Shown one piece after another: positions 37,648-47,049 of a DNA stretch of 64,000 nucleotides. The position numbers and the translations under genes are program-made. This stretch comes from Clostridium sp. AM58-1XD (GTDB taxonomy: Bacteria > Bacillota > Clostridia > Lachnospirales > Lachnospiraceae): contig NZ_QSDR01000020.1 of assembly GCF_003464085.1 (NCBI RefSeq), forward strand, positions 1-64,000, given 5' to 3'. The notes under the pieces are model-generated. The model had not been told where the DNA came from and did not search any database. It saw only the letters and a program-made list of their open reading frames with translations. How positions within the stretch are numbered: position 1 is the first letter of the stretch; each line of letters starts with the position of its first letter.

Positions 37648-39062
37648 CTAGAAACGGAAATACAGGAACGGGTTGTAAGTATCATTCACCAGATACGCCG
37701 TCGTGAGCAGAAACAGAACGATATAACCGGCAGCCGCACAGACAGACACTGCTGTCTGTACCTTTGGGGCAAGCCGTTCTGTTCTCTCCTTCAAATACGG
37801 ATAGAGCGGGAATGAAAGCAGGACCGCCGCCGCCAATAGAGGCGCATAATTTTTAACATACCATAAAAATTCCGTTCCAAACAGCGCATTCCCTCCCGTT
37901 CCGAACATGGAAGCCAGATATAGACCGAGCTGTCCCATATCATCGAATACAAAAATGACAAATCCGAAAACTACGATAAATACCGCGTAAAAATGGCATA
38001 TGATTTTAGGAAGTCCGGCAAGCTTCTCTCCCCATACATACTTCTCCAGTGCCAGCAGAATTCCGTAATACAGGCCCCATAATACAAAATTCCAGGCTGC
38101 GCCGTGCCAAAGTCCCGTAAGGAACCAGACGATAAACATATTTCTCAGATGTCTGGCTACGCCGACTCTGTTTCCTCCCAATGGAATATACACATAGTCG
38201 CGGAACCAGGTGGAAAGCGATATATGCCACCTGCGCCAGAAATCAGTTACCGATACGGAAGAAAGAGGGTAGCGGAAATTCTCCAGGTAATGAAATCCCA
38301 GCATCCGCCCCATTCCAATCGCCATATCGCTGTATGCGCTGAAGTCGAAATACAACTGCAGAGTAAAGCAGACCGCTCCCAGCCATGCAGTAGCTACAGA
38401 AGCTGATCCAGGCTGCATAGCCTGATGGTTTCCCACAGCGCCCCTACATTATTCGCAATCAGAACCTTCTTAAAAAGGCCCTGCATGAACCTCAGCGTTC
38501 CCTGTACAAATCCCTTCCAGTTGATCGTTCTCTCGTGCAGCTCCTCATTCACAGTGGAAAAGCGCACAATTGGTCCTGCAATCAGCTGAGGGAACATGGA
38601 AACGTAAGTCAGATAGGTAAAATAATTCTTCTCCACCTTCACCTGTCTGCGGTATAGATCGATGCTGTAGCTCATGGTCTGGAAGGTAAAAAAGCTGATT
38701 CCAACAGGAAGTCCCAGTCCCAATGGCTTCACTGACAGATGAAGCATCGCATTCACCGTCTCTATGATAAAATCGGCATATTTAAAAAAGCCCAGCATGG
38801 ACAGGTTGATGATAACGGACAGACATAAAAAAAACTTTCTCCTCCTGTCGTCCGTACCAAACTTCTCCATCAGCCGTCCGTTTGTATAGTCAACTGCTGA
38901 TGCAAAAATCATCAGGATAATATAAACCGGCTCGCCCCAAGCATAAAAAACAAGGCTGAAGGCGAGCAGGATATAATTTTTCAGTTGAAACGGCACAGCA
39001 TAGTAAAGAATCAGACACGCAGGGAGAAAGAAAAACAAAAACGGTATGCTGCTGAAAACCAT
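37648..39062 (-). pseudogene. MBOAT family membrane O-acyltransferase (AlgI/DltB-like), frame broken near 38421
   Basis: Moves acyl groups across the membrane for polysaccharide or wall O-acylation; about 471 residues, many hydrophobic segments. The first frame has GISFFTFQTMSYSIDLYRR and FPQLIAGPIVRF; the second has YFDFSAYSDMAIGMGRMLGF, DFWRRWHISLSTWFRDY and LTGLWHGAAWNF with the catalytic His. ATCAGGCTATG needs one G to read TIRAMQPGSASVATAW through the break. RBS GGAGG precedes ATG 39062. Substrate polysaccharide is not known. Confidence 0.9.
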
Positions 39063-39074
39063 GATTTCCTCCCG

Positions 39075-39783
39075 CTATTTAAGTGCGGACTGAATCACGG
39101 ATTCAATATCGCCTGCATCTTTGGATATTACCAGATATACGTAAGAGCCCTCTGTCTTGACCGAGCTCTTGGCAACGATGTCGTACTGCTCCGGCAGGTA
39201 ATTTTCCATTTCCGCCGACTTCTGTTCTATAATCGTATTCAGTGATCCCACAATAGCCGACACGGAATCTTCACTCTTGGCCTTCATAATAATAATAGAA
39301 TCTGCCAGTGTTGCATCCTCTGCACTGGCAAAGACATATCCATCCAGATCGGCCGGATTGATCCCGTAATAATTGGAAATAAAGCTGTCATCTCCCTCCA
39401 TCATGGAAGGCAGAGCTACCTTTTCTCCGATCGTCTTATAGATTGACGCAGGAGTCACGCCGCTTACGGCCTCCGCTGCTGCAGGTTCCGCTTCTTCAGC
39501 TGCTACTTCAGCAGCCGGTTCGGATTCCTCCGTTTTTTCTGCTGCTGCCTCTGTACTTTCTTCTGATTCTTCTGCAGTCTCTTCGCTCTCAGCCGCTGTT
39601 TCAGCTTTCGTTGTCTCTTCTGCCGATGACTCCTCCGCACTCTCGCTCCACTGTAGTCTCAGCCGCCGTGGTTTCATCTTTGGCCTGTCCGCCGCAGCCG
39701 CCCAGTATCAGAGCTGCCGCCAGTATCATCGCGCCTCTCTTTGCCCCATTTATTTTTCCGTTTGTCACACATCTTTTTTTCAT
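39075..39783 (-). pseudogene. DUF4358 lipoprotein, frame broken near 39645
   Basis: Secreted lipoprotein of about 236 residues. The N-terminus (MKKRCVTNGKINGAKRG, then ILAAALILGGCGG with the lipobox Cys) is in one frame up to ETTV; a Glu/Ala/Ser/Thr-rich linker and the DUF4358 domain (from VTPASIYKTIGEKVAL to the end) are in another. GTGGAGCGAGAG most simply lost AG from GTGGAGAGCGAGAG. DUF4358 proteins accompany MBOAT/DHHW genes in Lachnospiraceae; function unknown. GGGGATTAATT precedes the ATG. Confidence 0.83.
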
Positions 39784-39917
39784 AATTAATCCCCTTTATT
39801 TATATTTCAGCAACTGTACAGACCGGCAGAATTTCCACTCATGCAACAAGGAATGCCGTCCCGAACTGCTGCTGTTTCATGTATAAATCTAATGATTACA
39901 GAATCATCATTTTCCAA

Positions 39918-40892
39918 TTAAGCTTCAGGAGCAGGCGTAAATTTCAGCTGATCTCTAGCGTACTGTCTCAGAACATTCGTCCATACCTGATAAGCCGCTG
40001 CAGACTGATGAACATAATTGTCACTGCAGTATGCCGGTGCGAGGTCACCGTTGGCGTCAGCCAGCGCTGTTGCCAAATCGACAAATCCCCATCCATTCGC
40101 CGCCGCCATCTGCTGCATCTGGGCATTAAAGACTCTGATATTATTATTATTCAGCTTTCCCCTTCCTTTGCCCCTGAGAGTATATGTCATACTTATAATA
40201 TAAAACTGTGCATCCGGTGAAAGCTGTTTGATATTATTAATCACTTCCTGGTACCGTTCACACGTATCATCGCCCATATTGAGATCATTCAAACCAAAAA
40301 ACATGAACACTTTATCCTTCTGCATCAGAGCAATGGACTCCCATACGGGACGCTGCGCTCCCTGATAGATCGGATGTACGCTCTTTTTACTCACCGGCCA
40401 CAGCGCATTATGAACGGAATAGCTTCCCGATGCAAGAAAGTTCAGAGATTTTAAAAATCCATCCCCGCTTTTCATACAATAGTTGCGGTATCCCATCATA
40501 ACGGAATCACCTACCAAGACGCTGTCCGCAAAAAATGCATCGATTTCGCTCTCCGCCACTTCTCTTTCTGTCGGTTCCTCTGCTGCGGTCGTTTCCTCCG
40601 AAGCCGCTGTCTCTTCCGAAGATGATGTTTCGGCCTGTGACGCCGATTCTTCCTGTGATTCTGCCGCTTCCGTCTGCCCTGCGCCTGTCACTTCCTGAGC
40701 CGTTCCGCTTTCTGCAACCGTTTCACTCTCCTGAGCCTGTGAAGTTTCGGCAGCTGTACTTTCAGCTACAGACGTCTCTTCTGCCCCTTTTCCCTGCACG
40801 CCTGCCAGTACCGGGAATCCGACTGCTCCCAGGAGCAGAGCCGCACTTAAGCCTACAACTACCGCCTTTTTCCATATTAATTCTTTTTCCAT
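39918..40892 (-). CDS. SGNH/GDSL hydrolase, secreted
   Basis: Extracellular esterase/acyltransferase-like protein of about 324 residues. A signal or membrane segment (AVVVGLSAALLLGAVGFPVLA) is followed by a 100-residue Glu/Ser/Thr-rich linker, then the SGNH domain: block I VLVGDSVMMGY, block III GLNDLNM, block V YCSDNYVHQS. It likely removes or transfers acyl groups made by the neighbouring MBOAT system. Start ATG 40892 with AAGGGGGA upstream; first gene of the operon, behind a consensus promoter. Confidence 0.88.
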   Translation of the reverse strand: MEKELIWKKAVVVGLSAALLLGAVGFPVLAGVQGKGAEETSVAESTAAETSQAQESETVAESGTAQEVTGAGQTEAAESQEESASQAETSSSEETAASEETTAAEEPTEREVAESEIDAFFADSVLVGDSVMMGYRNYCMKSGDGFLKSLNFLASGSYSVHNALWPVSKKSVHPIYQGAQRPVWESIALMQKDKVFMFFGLNDLNMGDDTCERYQEVINNIKQLSPDAQFYIISMTYTLRGKGRGKLNNNNIRVFNAQMQQMAAANGWGFVDLATALADANGDLAPAYCSDNYVHQSAAAYQVWTNVLRQYARDQLKFTPAPEA

Positions 40893-41025
40893 ATTGCAAT
40901 CCCCCTTGTTTTCTTCCCTTATTTTCCTGTCCGGGAAGACATTCCGGCCGCTTTCTGCTAAACAGCCGCTAAGGATACCTTTTCCAGTCATTTTCGATTA
41001 CATATATATAGTGGTACCTCTGTTT

Positions 41026-41054
41026 ATTATCTACAATTTGTCTGTTTCTGTCAA
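41026..41054 (-). promoter_or_regulatory. Sigma-A promoter of the O-acylation operon
   Basis: Minus strand TTGACA (41054-41049), 17-base spacer, GATAAT (41031-41026). Confidence 0.75.
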
Positions 41055-41173
41055 TATAATTATCCAATTTTGTCATTTTTTGACGATATTGAAACGAGCG
41101 TTCAAAAGAAGGACGAAATCGTCATTTTTCGTCTGATTCCAGCTTATTATTTAATAGGAAACGAAGCTTTCTA

Positions 41174-41202
41174 TTGATTTTTATTCTTCACCGTGCTAAA
41201 TT
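41174..41202 (+). promoter_or_regulatory. Candidate promoter of the AGCS symporter gene
   Basis: TTGATT (41174-41179), 17-base spacer, TAAATT (41197-41202), about 28 bases before the start; the -10 is not ideal. Confidence 0.45.
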
Positions 41203-41230
41203 GAATAAAACCGATAAGGGAGATATGCTT

Positions 41231-42664
41231 ATGGAACTTGTAACGAAAATCATTGAAACCGTCAACAACGTCCTTTGGGGTGTTCCTATGATTCTGCTGC
41301 TGTTCGGCACCCATTTGTTTCTCACCGTACGCACCGGATTTATTCAAAAGAAGACTTTTACGGCTATCCGTCTTTCCGTCACAAAGGACCCTGATTCTCA
41401 GGGGGACATCAGCCAGTTTGGAGCCCTGACCACTGCCCTGGCTTCTACGATCGGCACAGGCAATATTGTGGGAGTCGGTACGGCCATTGCCCTGGGCGGC
41501 CCCGGCGCTGTCCTCTGGTGCTGGCTGACCGGCGTATTCGGCATTGCCACAAAATATTCCGAATCACTGATCGCCGTCAAATACCGTGTGAAAACGAAAG
41601 ACGGCACCATGCTGGGAGGCGCCATGTATGCGCTGGAACGCGGCCTTCATATGAAATGGCTTGGCATCATCTTTGCCGCACTCGCTTCCCTGACCGCATT
41701 CGGCATTGGCTGCGGAGTACAGGTAAATGCCATTTCCAGCATCATTGACAGCAATTTAAAAGCCGTATCCAGAGGAAATCCTTCACTCAGCGCCTTTCTG
41801 TCAGACCATCCGCAGGCTCTGAGCCTGGCGGTCGGCATAGTCGTGGCTTCTGTAACCGGTCTTGTTATCTTCGGCGGCGTAAAGGTGATTGCCCGGGTGT
41901 GTGAACGGCTCGTACCTTTCATGGCCTTTTTCTATGTCATCGGATGTCTTGTGATCCTTTTTATAAACAGGGCTTACGTCGGCGAAGCATTTGCCGTTAT
42001 TGTCAAAAGTGCTTTTACACGGGTGGATTCCATTGCCGGGGGGCTGGCCGGCTCCGGTATCATGATGGCTTCCCGCTATGGAATCGCCCGCGGCCTTTTT
42101 TCCAATGAATCCGGTATGGGATCCGCTCCTATTGTAGCGGCCGCCGCCCAGACCAGAAATCCCGTGCGCCAGGCTCTCGTTTCTTCTACGGGCACGTTCT
42201 GGGACACGGTTGTCGTCTGTCTCCTGACCGGTCTTGTCCTCGTCAGCAGCATTATAGGCAATGATGCGATATCTGTTGCTGAACTGTCCGGCGGCGAACT
42301 TACAACGGCAGCATTTTCCCAGATTCCTTACATAGGCAGCCCTATTTTGATTTTTGGCATCATTACCTTCGCTTATTCCACCATTCTCGGCTGGTCATAC
42401 TATGGAGAGCGCTGTCTGGAGTATCTCTTAGGCAAGAAGGCACTGTTTCCCTACCGGATCGTCTGGACCTGCGTTCTTATCATTTCGCCCCTGATCCAGC
42501 TGGAGCTGGTCTGGAGCATCGCCGATACCTTAAACGCTCTGATGGCAATTCCCAATATCATCGCCGTCCTCCTTCTCTCCGGAGTGGTGGCAAGGGATAC
42601 GAAACACTACCTCAATCATCTGGACGAAAAGGACGATACGCCGATTCCCGTTATCAGTAAATAA
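41231..42664 (+). CDS. Alanine/glycine:cation symporter (AGCS family)
   Basis: Sodium-coupled amino-acid importer of 477 residues with about 11 membrane segments. AGCS signatures are GNIVGVGTAIALGGPGA, ATKYSESLIAVKYR, GIARGLFSNESGMGSAP and the C-terminal TTILGWSYYGER. It imports alanine and/or glycine by family. ATG 41231 (MELVTKII) is preferred; GGGAG lies about 8 bases upstream. A hairpin follows the stop. Confidence 0.93.
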   Translation: MELVTKIIETVNNVLWGVPMILLLFGTHLFLTVRTGFIQKKTFTAIRLSVTKDPDSQGDISQFGALTTALASTIGTGNIVGVGTAIALGGPGAVLWCWLTGVFGIATKYSESLIAVKYRVKTKDGTMLGGAMYALERGLHMKWLGIIFAALASLTAFGIGCGVQVNAISSIIDSNLKAVSRGNPSLSAFLSDHPQALSLAVGIVVASVTGLVIFGGVKVIARVCERLVPFMAFFYVIGCLVILFINRAYVGEAFAVIVKSAFTRVDSIAGGLAGSGIMMASRYGIARGLFSNESGMGSAPIVAAAAQTRNPVRQALVSSTGTFWDTVVVCLLTGLVLVSSIIGNDAISVAELSGGELTTAAFSQIPYIGSPILIFGIITFAYSTILGWSYYGERCLEYLLGKKALFPYRIVWTCVLIISPLIQLELVWSIADTLNALMAIPNIIAVLLLSGVVARDTKHYLNHLDEKDDTPIPVISK

Positions 42665-42684
42665 TTGTCAGTCATATACAAATA

Positions 42685-42711
42685 AGGCGCGGAATGGCTG
42701 GTTCCGCGCCT
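42685..42711 (+). terminator. Hairpin between AGCS and the HELTH protein gene
   Basis: AGGCGCGGAA-TGGCTGG-TTCCGCGCCT, a perfect 10-bp stem followed by GTTATAT. It should reduce read-through from the symporter gene, so the next gene may depend on partial read-through. Confidence 0.7.
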
Positions 42712-42732
42712 GTTATATCAGGAGATACCATT

Positions 42733-43611
42733 ATGAATGAATTCTTATATATCAAATCACCATCAAGAAAAGATCGATCGGCTTTTAACAATGCCGCAGG
42801 CAACCAGAGCCGCCTGTCCGAACAAAGGGACGGCAATATGAACGTCATCCAGGCAAAGTTTGATCATACAGACCTTGCCACCCTGCTGAAGTTAAATCTG
42901 GAGCGCTATGGCAGCGAGGACGGGATTGCTATCTTCGATGCCATTTGGAAAGATGAACAGACGGTTAAAATCGACTGTAATTCTCCTACCAGACAATGTT
43001 TCTACAATTTTTCAACCAAAACGCTGTCTTTAAACGGAACTCTCGTTAAAAATCTGAATCAGGCAGATATGGATCAAATAATAATACCGCCCATCGTCCA
43101 TGAGCTCACCCATGCATATGACGATATTGTAAAAAACAGATTCACGGAAAAAACGGGCGATCCTCTGATCACGGCCCGGTTATTGAGCGAATTCAATGCT
43201 CATTACCATCAGGCCTTAAATTTCTGCCGGAAAATCTCTGTTTCAAATCCCTGTACGGATTCGAAATATGCGTCAGATATCGATCTTATTGCCGGTTTTA
43301 ACGCTCTTGAACACGATATGGTTCCTCACATCGGTAAGTTTGCACAAATAAAGGCTCCGACCGGCAACAGCGTTTTGGATATGCTGATCCGTTATAACAG
43401 GGAATATAAAGGCGGAGAAGATACGCTCAGGCTGCTATTCAGCGAGAATGACCGATACAACTCTATGATTAAAATCAGCAGCAATATTCCTTTACTAAGT
43501 ACCTTAAGATCCAGAACCATTTCAGCTGCGTCATCCATGTCATCCGCTCCGTCTGCTTCATCGTCTTCTACACCTTCATCATCTTCTACACCTTCATCGT
43601 CTGTACCGTAA
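42733..43611 (+). CDS. Unrecognised HExxH metalloprotease-like protein with Ser/Thr-rich tail
   Basis: About 292 residues. A single zinc-protease-type motif VHELTHAYDD is followed 30 residues later by LLSEFNAHYHQ, whose Glu/His could be the third ligand. There is no signal peptide or membrane segment, and the C-terminus is a low-complexity Ser/Thr/Pro/Ala tail. The N-terminus is polar and Asn/Gln-rich. I do not recognise a characterised family; the layout recalls secreted or injected effector proteases but nothing nearby supports a secretion system. Start ATG 42733 with GGAGAT upstream. Confidence 0.65.
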   Translation: MNEFLYIKSPSRKDRSAFNNAAGNQSRLSEQRDGNMNVIQAKFDHTDLATLLKLNLERYGSEDGIAIFDAIWKDEQTVKIDCNSPTRQCFYNFSTKTLSLNGTLVKNLNQADMDQIIIPPIVHELTHAYDDIVKNRFTEKTGDPLITARLLSEFNAHYHQALNFCRKISVSNPCTDSKYASDIDLIAGFNALEHDMVPHIGKFAQIKAPTGNSVLDMLIRYNREYKGGEDTLRLLFSENDRYNSMIKISSNIPLLSTLRSRTISAASSMSSAPSASSSSTPSSSSTPSSSVP

Positions 43612-43682
43612 TAACTTTCTCAGCCATCGCTCCATGCATGGCAGACGAGTCACGATTTTGCATCGCCTTATTGGTCATGGGA

Positions 43683-44177
43683 TCACATTGCCCTCTGCAG
43701 AAGAAATCTGAAAATCAAAAGCAGCACCGCATAAAACGCAGCCACGGTCATCAGTACGGTCAATACGGTCAGGCTGATAAAACCGCTCACCAGAATACCG
43801 ATATAAAGAGTGATCATCATCGTGTATCCCGTATAAGCCCAGCACCGAAGCCCCAGCATGCGGTTCCTCTCATCCGTCTCATAAATTTTACGTTTCTTGT
43901 TTAATTCAGGGTCTTTCAGATAACGGATATTCCGCAGAACCGTAATTACACCGGCAGCGATCAGGCCCACGCCCGTTCCGCTGTAAAAGCCTGGGATTGC
44001 ATCCCGGTATCCAGGTTCCAGATAGAGAACCGGCATGCGTTCCCCTGCCACGAACGAAAGAGCTACTGCCACAAGACCAAGAAGTGCAAATAAAATTCCT
44101 ATAATAATTCTGCTTCTACATCGTCTCTCAAAATTGATTGGGTTTTCAATAAACAGCTGATTCAGCCACATAATCAT
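43683..44177 (-). CDS. Four-helix membrane protein paired with an XRE regulator
   Basis: 164 residues with four hydrophobic segments ([66 protein letters not shown]) and a cytoplasmic loop ([15 protein letters not shown]). Such integral membrane proteins commonly follow a small XRE regulator in Firmicutes; their role is unknown. Start overlaps the XRE stop by 4 bases, so the two are co-translated. Confidence 0.75.
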   Translation of the reverse strand: MIMWLNQLFIENPINFERRCRSRIIIGILFALLGLVAVALSFVAGERMPVLYLEPGYRDAIPGFYSGTGVGLIAAGVITVLRNIRYLKDPELNKKRKIYETDERNRMLGLRCWAYTGYTMMITLYIGILVSGFISLTVLTVLMTVAAFYAVLLLIFRFLLQRAM

Positions 44178-44374
44178 TCCTCCTCTTCAAATAGAAATAT
44201 TTCCTCTATGCTCTTCCCAAAAAACCTGGCTATTTTAAAGGCCAGCTGCAGTGACGCATTATATTTGCCGTTTTCAAGGGAGATGATAGTCTGCCTCGTT
44301 ACGCCCATAGCCGCTGCCAGTTCCTCCTGCGTCACTTTATTCTTTTTTCTGAGTTCCTGTATCTTCGTCTTCAC
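44174..44374 (-). CDS. XRE family (Cro/C1-type) transcriptional regulator
   Basis: 66-residue single-domain regulator: [15 protein letters not shown], then a classic helix-turn-helix [16 protein letters not shown] and [17 protein letters not shown] choose GTG 44374; an alternative GTG at 44383 is 3 codons upstream. Its promoter overlaps inverted repeats, suggesting autoregulation. Acts with the coupled membrane protein. Confidence 0.88.
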   Translation of the reverse strand: MKTKIQELRKKNKVTQEELAAAMGVTRQTIISLENGKYNASLQLAFKIARFFGKSIEEIFLFEEEE

Positions 44375-44412
44375 TAACACCACCCTTTCGCTGTTACCGG
44401 TATCTTTCTCTA

Positions 44413-44466
44413 AATGTAATGTTTACTTTACATTTTTAGTATAGTTTGCTTTACGTAAAATGTCAA
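44413..44466 (-). promoter_or_regulatory. XRE gene promoter and operator
   Basis: Minus strand TTGACA (44466-44461), 17-base spacer, TATACT (44443-44438). Just downstream lies the inverted repeat AATGTAA-8-TTACATT (44413-44434), and more TGTAAA-like copies occur upstream, as expected of a Cro-like autorepressor. Confidence 0.65.
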
Positions 44467-44533
44467 GTCAATTTTACATTTTTTCATTTAATTTTTCTTT
44501 ATAAAGACGCCGCCCGTTACAATTAAGCAAAAA

Positions 44534-44564
44534 GCGGCGGACTGCCGTTACGCAGTTCCGCCGC
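44534..44564 (-). terminator. Terminator of the tricarboxylate transporter operon
   Basis: GCGGCGGACTGC against GCAGTTCCGCCGC with one bulge; the minus strand then reads TTTTTGC. It lies about 40 bases after the cupin stop. Confidence 0.85.
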
Positions 44565-44604
44565 CCGTTCAGGCTCCATGGATCGATTTAAATGTAATTT
44601 ATAA

Positions 44605-45006
44605 CTATAAAATATCCTGCCCGTTTATTGCTTCTATCGCTCTCTTTCCCAGATCTTTTCCCGTCACAGGCGGCATGGATATGCAGAGGACACGGAGCAT
44701 TTCCTCTCCCGTATTAATAATCTGATGTTTTTCATGCTCAGCAGCAATGATCACCGTATCCGGCCGGAATTCATGAATTTTACCGTCTACTGCGGCAATT
44801 CCCCGTCCCGACAGGCAGTACATTGCTTCTAAGCCGCCGTCGTGGGAATGATAATCCACTTTACATCCCGGCTCCCATTCTGTCAGATGAATCGAAAATC
44901 CGGAATCCTGAATCTCGCCATTGTCCTTCATGAAAATCGGCGTAATATACCTCTTAAACGGTTCAGGGACCGCAATCGTTTTCTTTCTGTCATAACAGCA
45001 GTACAT
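44605..45006 (-). CDS. Cupin-domain protein
   Basis: Single-domain cupin of 133 residues. The metal-site motif DYHSHDGGLEAMYCLSG and the second histidine HEKHQIIN fit a mononuclear metal-binding beta-barrel. It is the last gene of the tctCBA operon (18 bases after tctA) and so probably an enzyme or sensor for the imported carboxylate. Substrate unknown. Confidence 0.82.
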   Translation of the reverse strand: MYCCYDRKKTIAVPEPFKRYITPIFMKDNGEIQDSGFSIHLTEWEPGCKVDYHSHDGGLEAMYCLSGRGIAAVDGKIHEFRPDTVIIAAEHEKHQIINTGEEMLRVLCISMPPVTGKDLGKRAIEAINGQDIL

Positions 45007-45024
45007 ATACCTTCTCCTTTTCCG

Positions 45025-46538
45025 CTATTTATCTGTACGATTTCTCTTCTGCCCCGCAAACAGCTTCTTAATCAGCGGGGAGAGACACATGATTACGGTC
45101 AAAACGATAAATGTACGCGATATTCCGCTCTGCCAGAAAATGGACGGATTGCCGTGGGTCATATCAAATGACTGACGCACGTATTTTTCCAGCATTGGGC
45201 TAAGCACAAAGGCCAGCAGCAACGGAGCCGACGGAATTTTAGCCAGCCTCATGCCATATCCCAGCATTCCGGCGAATACCATCAGCCATACATCAAACAT
45301 GGTGTTATTGGCCGCATAAGCACCCATCACACAGACGGCGGTGATAATCGGCACCATCAGAGAAGCAGGTACAGAGATCGCCCTTACCAGAACCGGAATG
45401 CATAAAAATGATATCAGCAGGCAGATGATATTTCCCAGGTACATAGAGGAGATCAAGGGCCATACGAAATCGGGATTATCCGTAAATAAAAGAGGTCCCG
45501 GCCTGAGCCCCCACATCATCAGGCCTCCCAGCAGAATCGCCGTCGTTGAACTGCCTGGTATTCCAAGGGTAAGAAGAGGTGCAAATGCGCCTGCCGCAGC
45601 GGCATTGTTGGCACTCTCCGGTGCTGAAATCCCTTCAATCGCCCCTTTTCCCATCTGATCCCTGTTTTTATTCACCCGCTTTTCCATGATATAGGCCAGG
45701 AAGGAAGCCGTCGTCGCTCCAGCGCCCGGCATGACGCCTACAAAGGTTCCGATAAAGCCCTGTCTCAGGGAAATTGGAAGAATCCGTTTCATTTCTTCTT
45801 TGTTAAGACAGCAATCTCTGATTTTAATTGAAATGTCTTTCTTTTCCTTCTCTTTTCCTCTCTCCGTCACCATCTCAATCACCTGGCTGAAGCCGAAAAT
45901 TCCGATGACAAGAGGCACGAACGACACCCCGGAAAGAAGGTTGACCATTTTAAAATTGTACCGGGACATCCCAACCGCCTGATCAACTCCGATTGTTGCC
46001 AGCATTAGTCCAAGTCCGGTTGCCAGCAGCCCGCTGAGGACGTCATCACCCAGCATCCAGCCAATGGATGTCATGGCGAAAATCACCAGAAGGGCCAGCT
46101 CCGGAGAGCTGAACTTCAATCCTACTTCCGCCAGCATAGGTCCTGAAACCGTCAAAATCAGGATGCCGATCGTTCCTCCGATAAACGAAGAAATCGTTGC
46201 AGTTGCAAGAGCCTTCCCAGCTTTTCCTTTCCGCGCAAGACAGTTTCCGTCGATTGCAGTCATGACGGCCGGAGAATCGCCGGGTATATTCAGAAGAATA
46301 GCGCTGAAGCTCCCTCCGTACATCGTAGAATAGTAAAGTGCAGCTAGAGCGATAATGGCGGTGGTCGGCTTCATGCTGAATGTAATCGGCAAAAGGAGGG
46401 ATACTCCCGTCACTCCTCCCATCCCCGGAACAGCCCGATAATCAGCCCCAGAACGGCTCCACTGACAGCGGCTATTAAATTTTCCAGGCTGAATGCAATG
46501 GAAAAACCATGCATTAAGAGTCCCAGATTTTCTACCAT
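45025..46538 (-). pseudogene. tctA: Tripartite tricarboxylate transporter large membrane subunit TctA, frame broken near 46427
   Basis: Twelve-helix transport subunit of about 505 residues. The N-terminus from ATG 46538 (MVENLGLLMHGFSIAF...GLIIGLF) is in one frame; PGMGGVTGVSLLLPITFSM onward, with the MYGGSFSAILLNIPGDS signature and GVMPGAGATTASFLAY, is in the next. CTGTTCCGGGG needs one C (CTGTTCCCGGGG) to give GLFPGMGG, the exact family motif. RBS GGAGG lies 6 bases upstream. Works with TctB and the binding protein TctC. Confidence 0.92.
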
Positions 46539-46606
46539 ATGATTTCCTCCCGTATATATTTGTGATGATACCGGTTTCCCGCCGGATCAAAGGGGAACCC
46601 TTCTGT

Positions 46607-47038
46607 TTAATATAGCAGCTGTTCAAAAATGCCGATTGGAACCGGTACTTTCAGCCAGTATGAGAAAATCAAAAACAGTGCGACCCCTGTCACGGCCCCT
46701 GTGAACAGAGAATTCGCCCATGTTTTCTTCTCATATCCTTTCAGCCAGAGTACAACATAGAGGGCAAGTGCCGGGATCAGGCCGATCGCATAGCTGGCTG
46801 CGATCGAAAAAATAACTGCTGCAAAAGGATAAGCCGCATCCCTGTTCAATGGGACCTCTGTATGGTTTCTGATCTGTTTATAAATACTCATTCCTCCGCA
46901 TGGAATCAGTATCACGCCTGCCGCCAGGGGAAAGACCCCGCCGCCAGGCCCGTGGTTTACCCACAGGCCGTAGCCAAAGGCCGCAATCGTCCAATAAATT
47001 CCTGCGACCACAGAGAATATCGGAACCAGTTTTGCCAT
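46607..47038 (-). CDS. tctB: Tripartite tricarboxylate transporter small membrane subunit TctB
   Basis: 143 residues with four hydrophobic segments, the size of the TctB subunit (FSVVAGIYWTIAAFGYGLW, GGGVFPLAAGVILI, IPALALYVVLWL, SLFTGAVTGVALFLIF). Lies between tctC and tctA in the usual order. A 68-base gap to tctA holds only its ribosome site. Confidence 0.88.
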   Translation of the reverse strand: MAKLVPIFSVVAGIYWTIAAFGYGLWVNHGPGGGVFPLAAGVILIPCGGMSIYKQIRNHTEVPLNRDAAYPFAAVIFSIAASYAIGLIPALALYVVLWLKGYEKKTWANSLFTGAVTGVALFLIFSYWLKVPVPIGIFEQLLY

Positions 47039-47049
47039 AGATGTCCCCC

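Noticed and set aside
39443..40972. Plus-strand proline- and leucine-rich open frames
   Set aside because: They are antisense shadows of the Glu/Ser/Thr-rich linkers of the DUF4358 and SGNH proteins.
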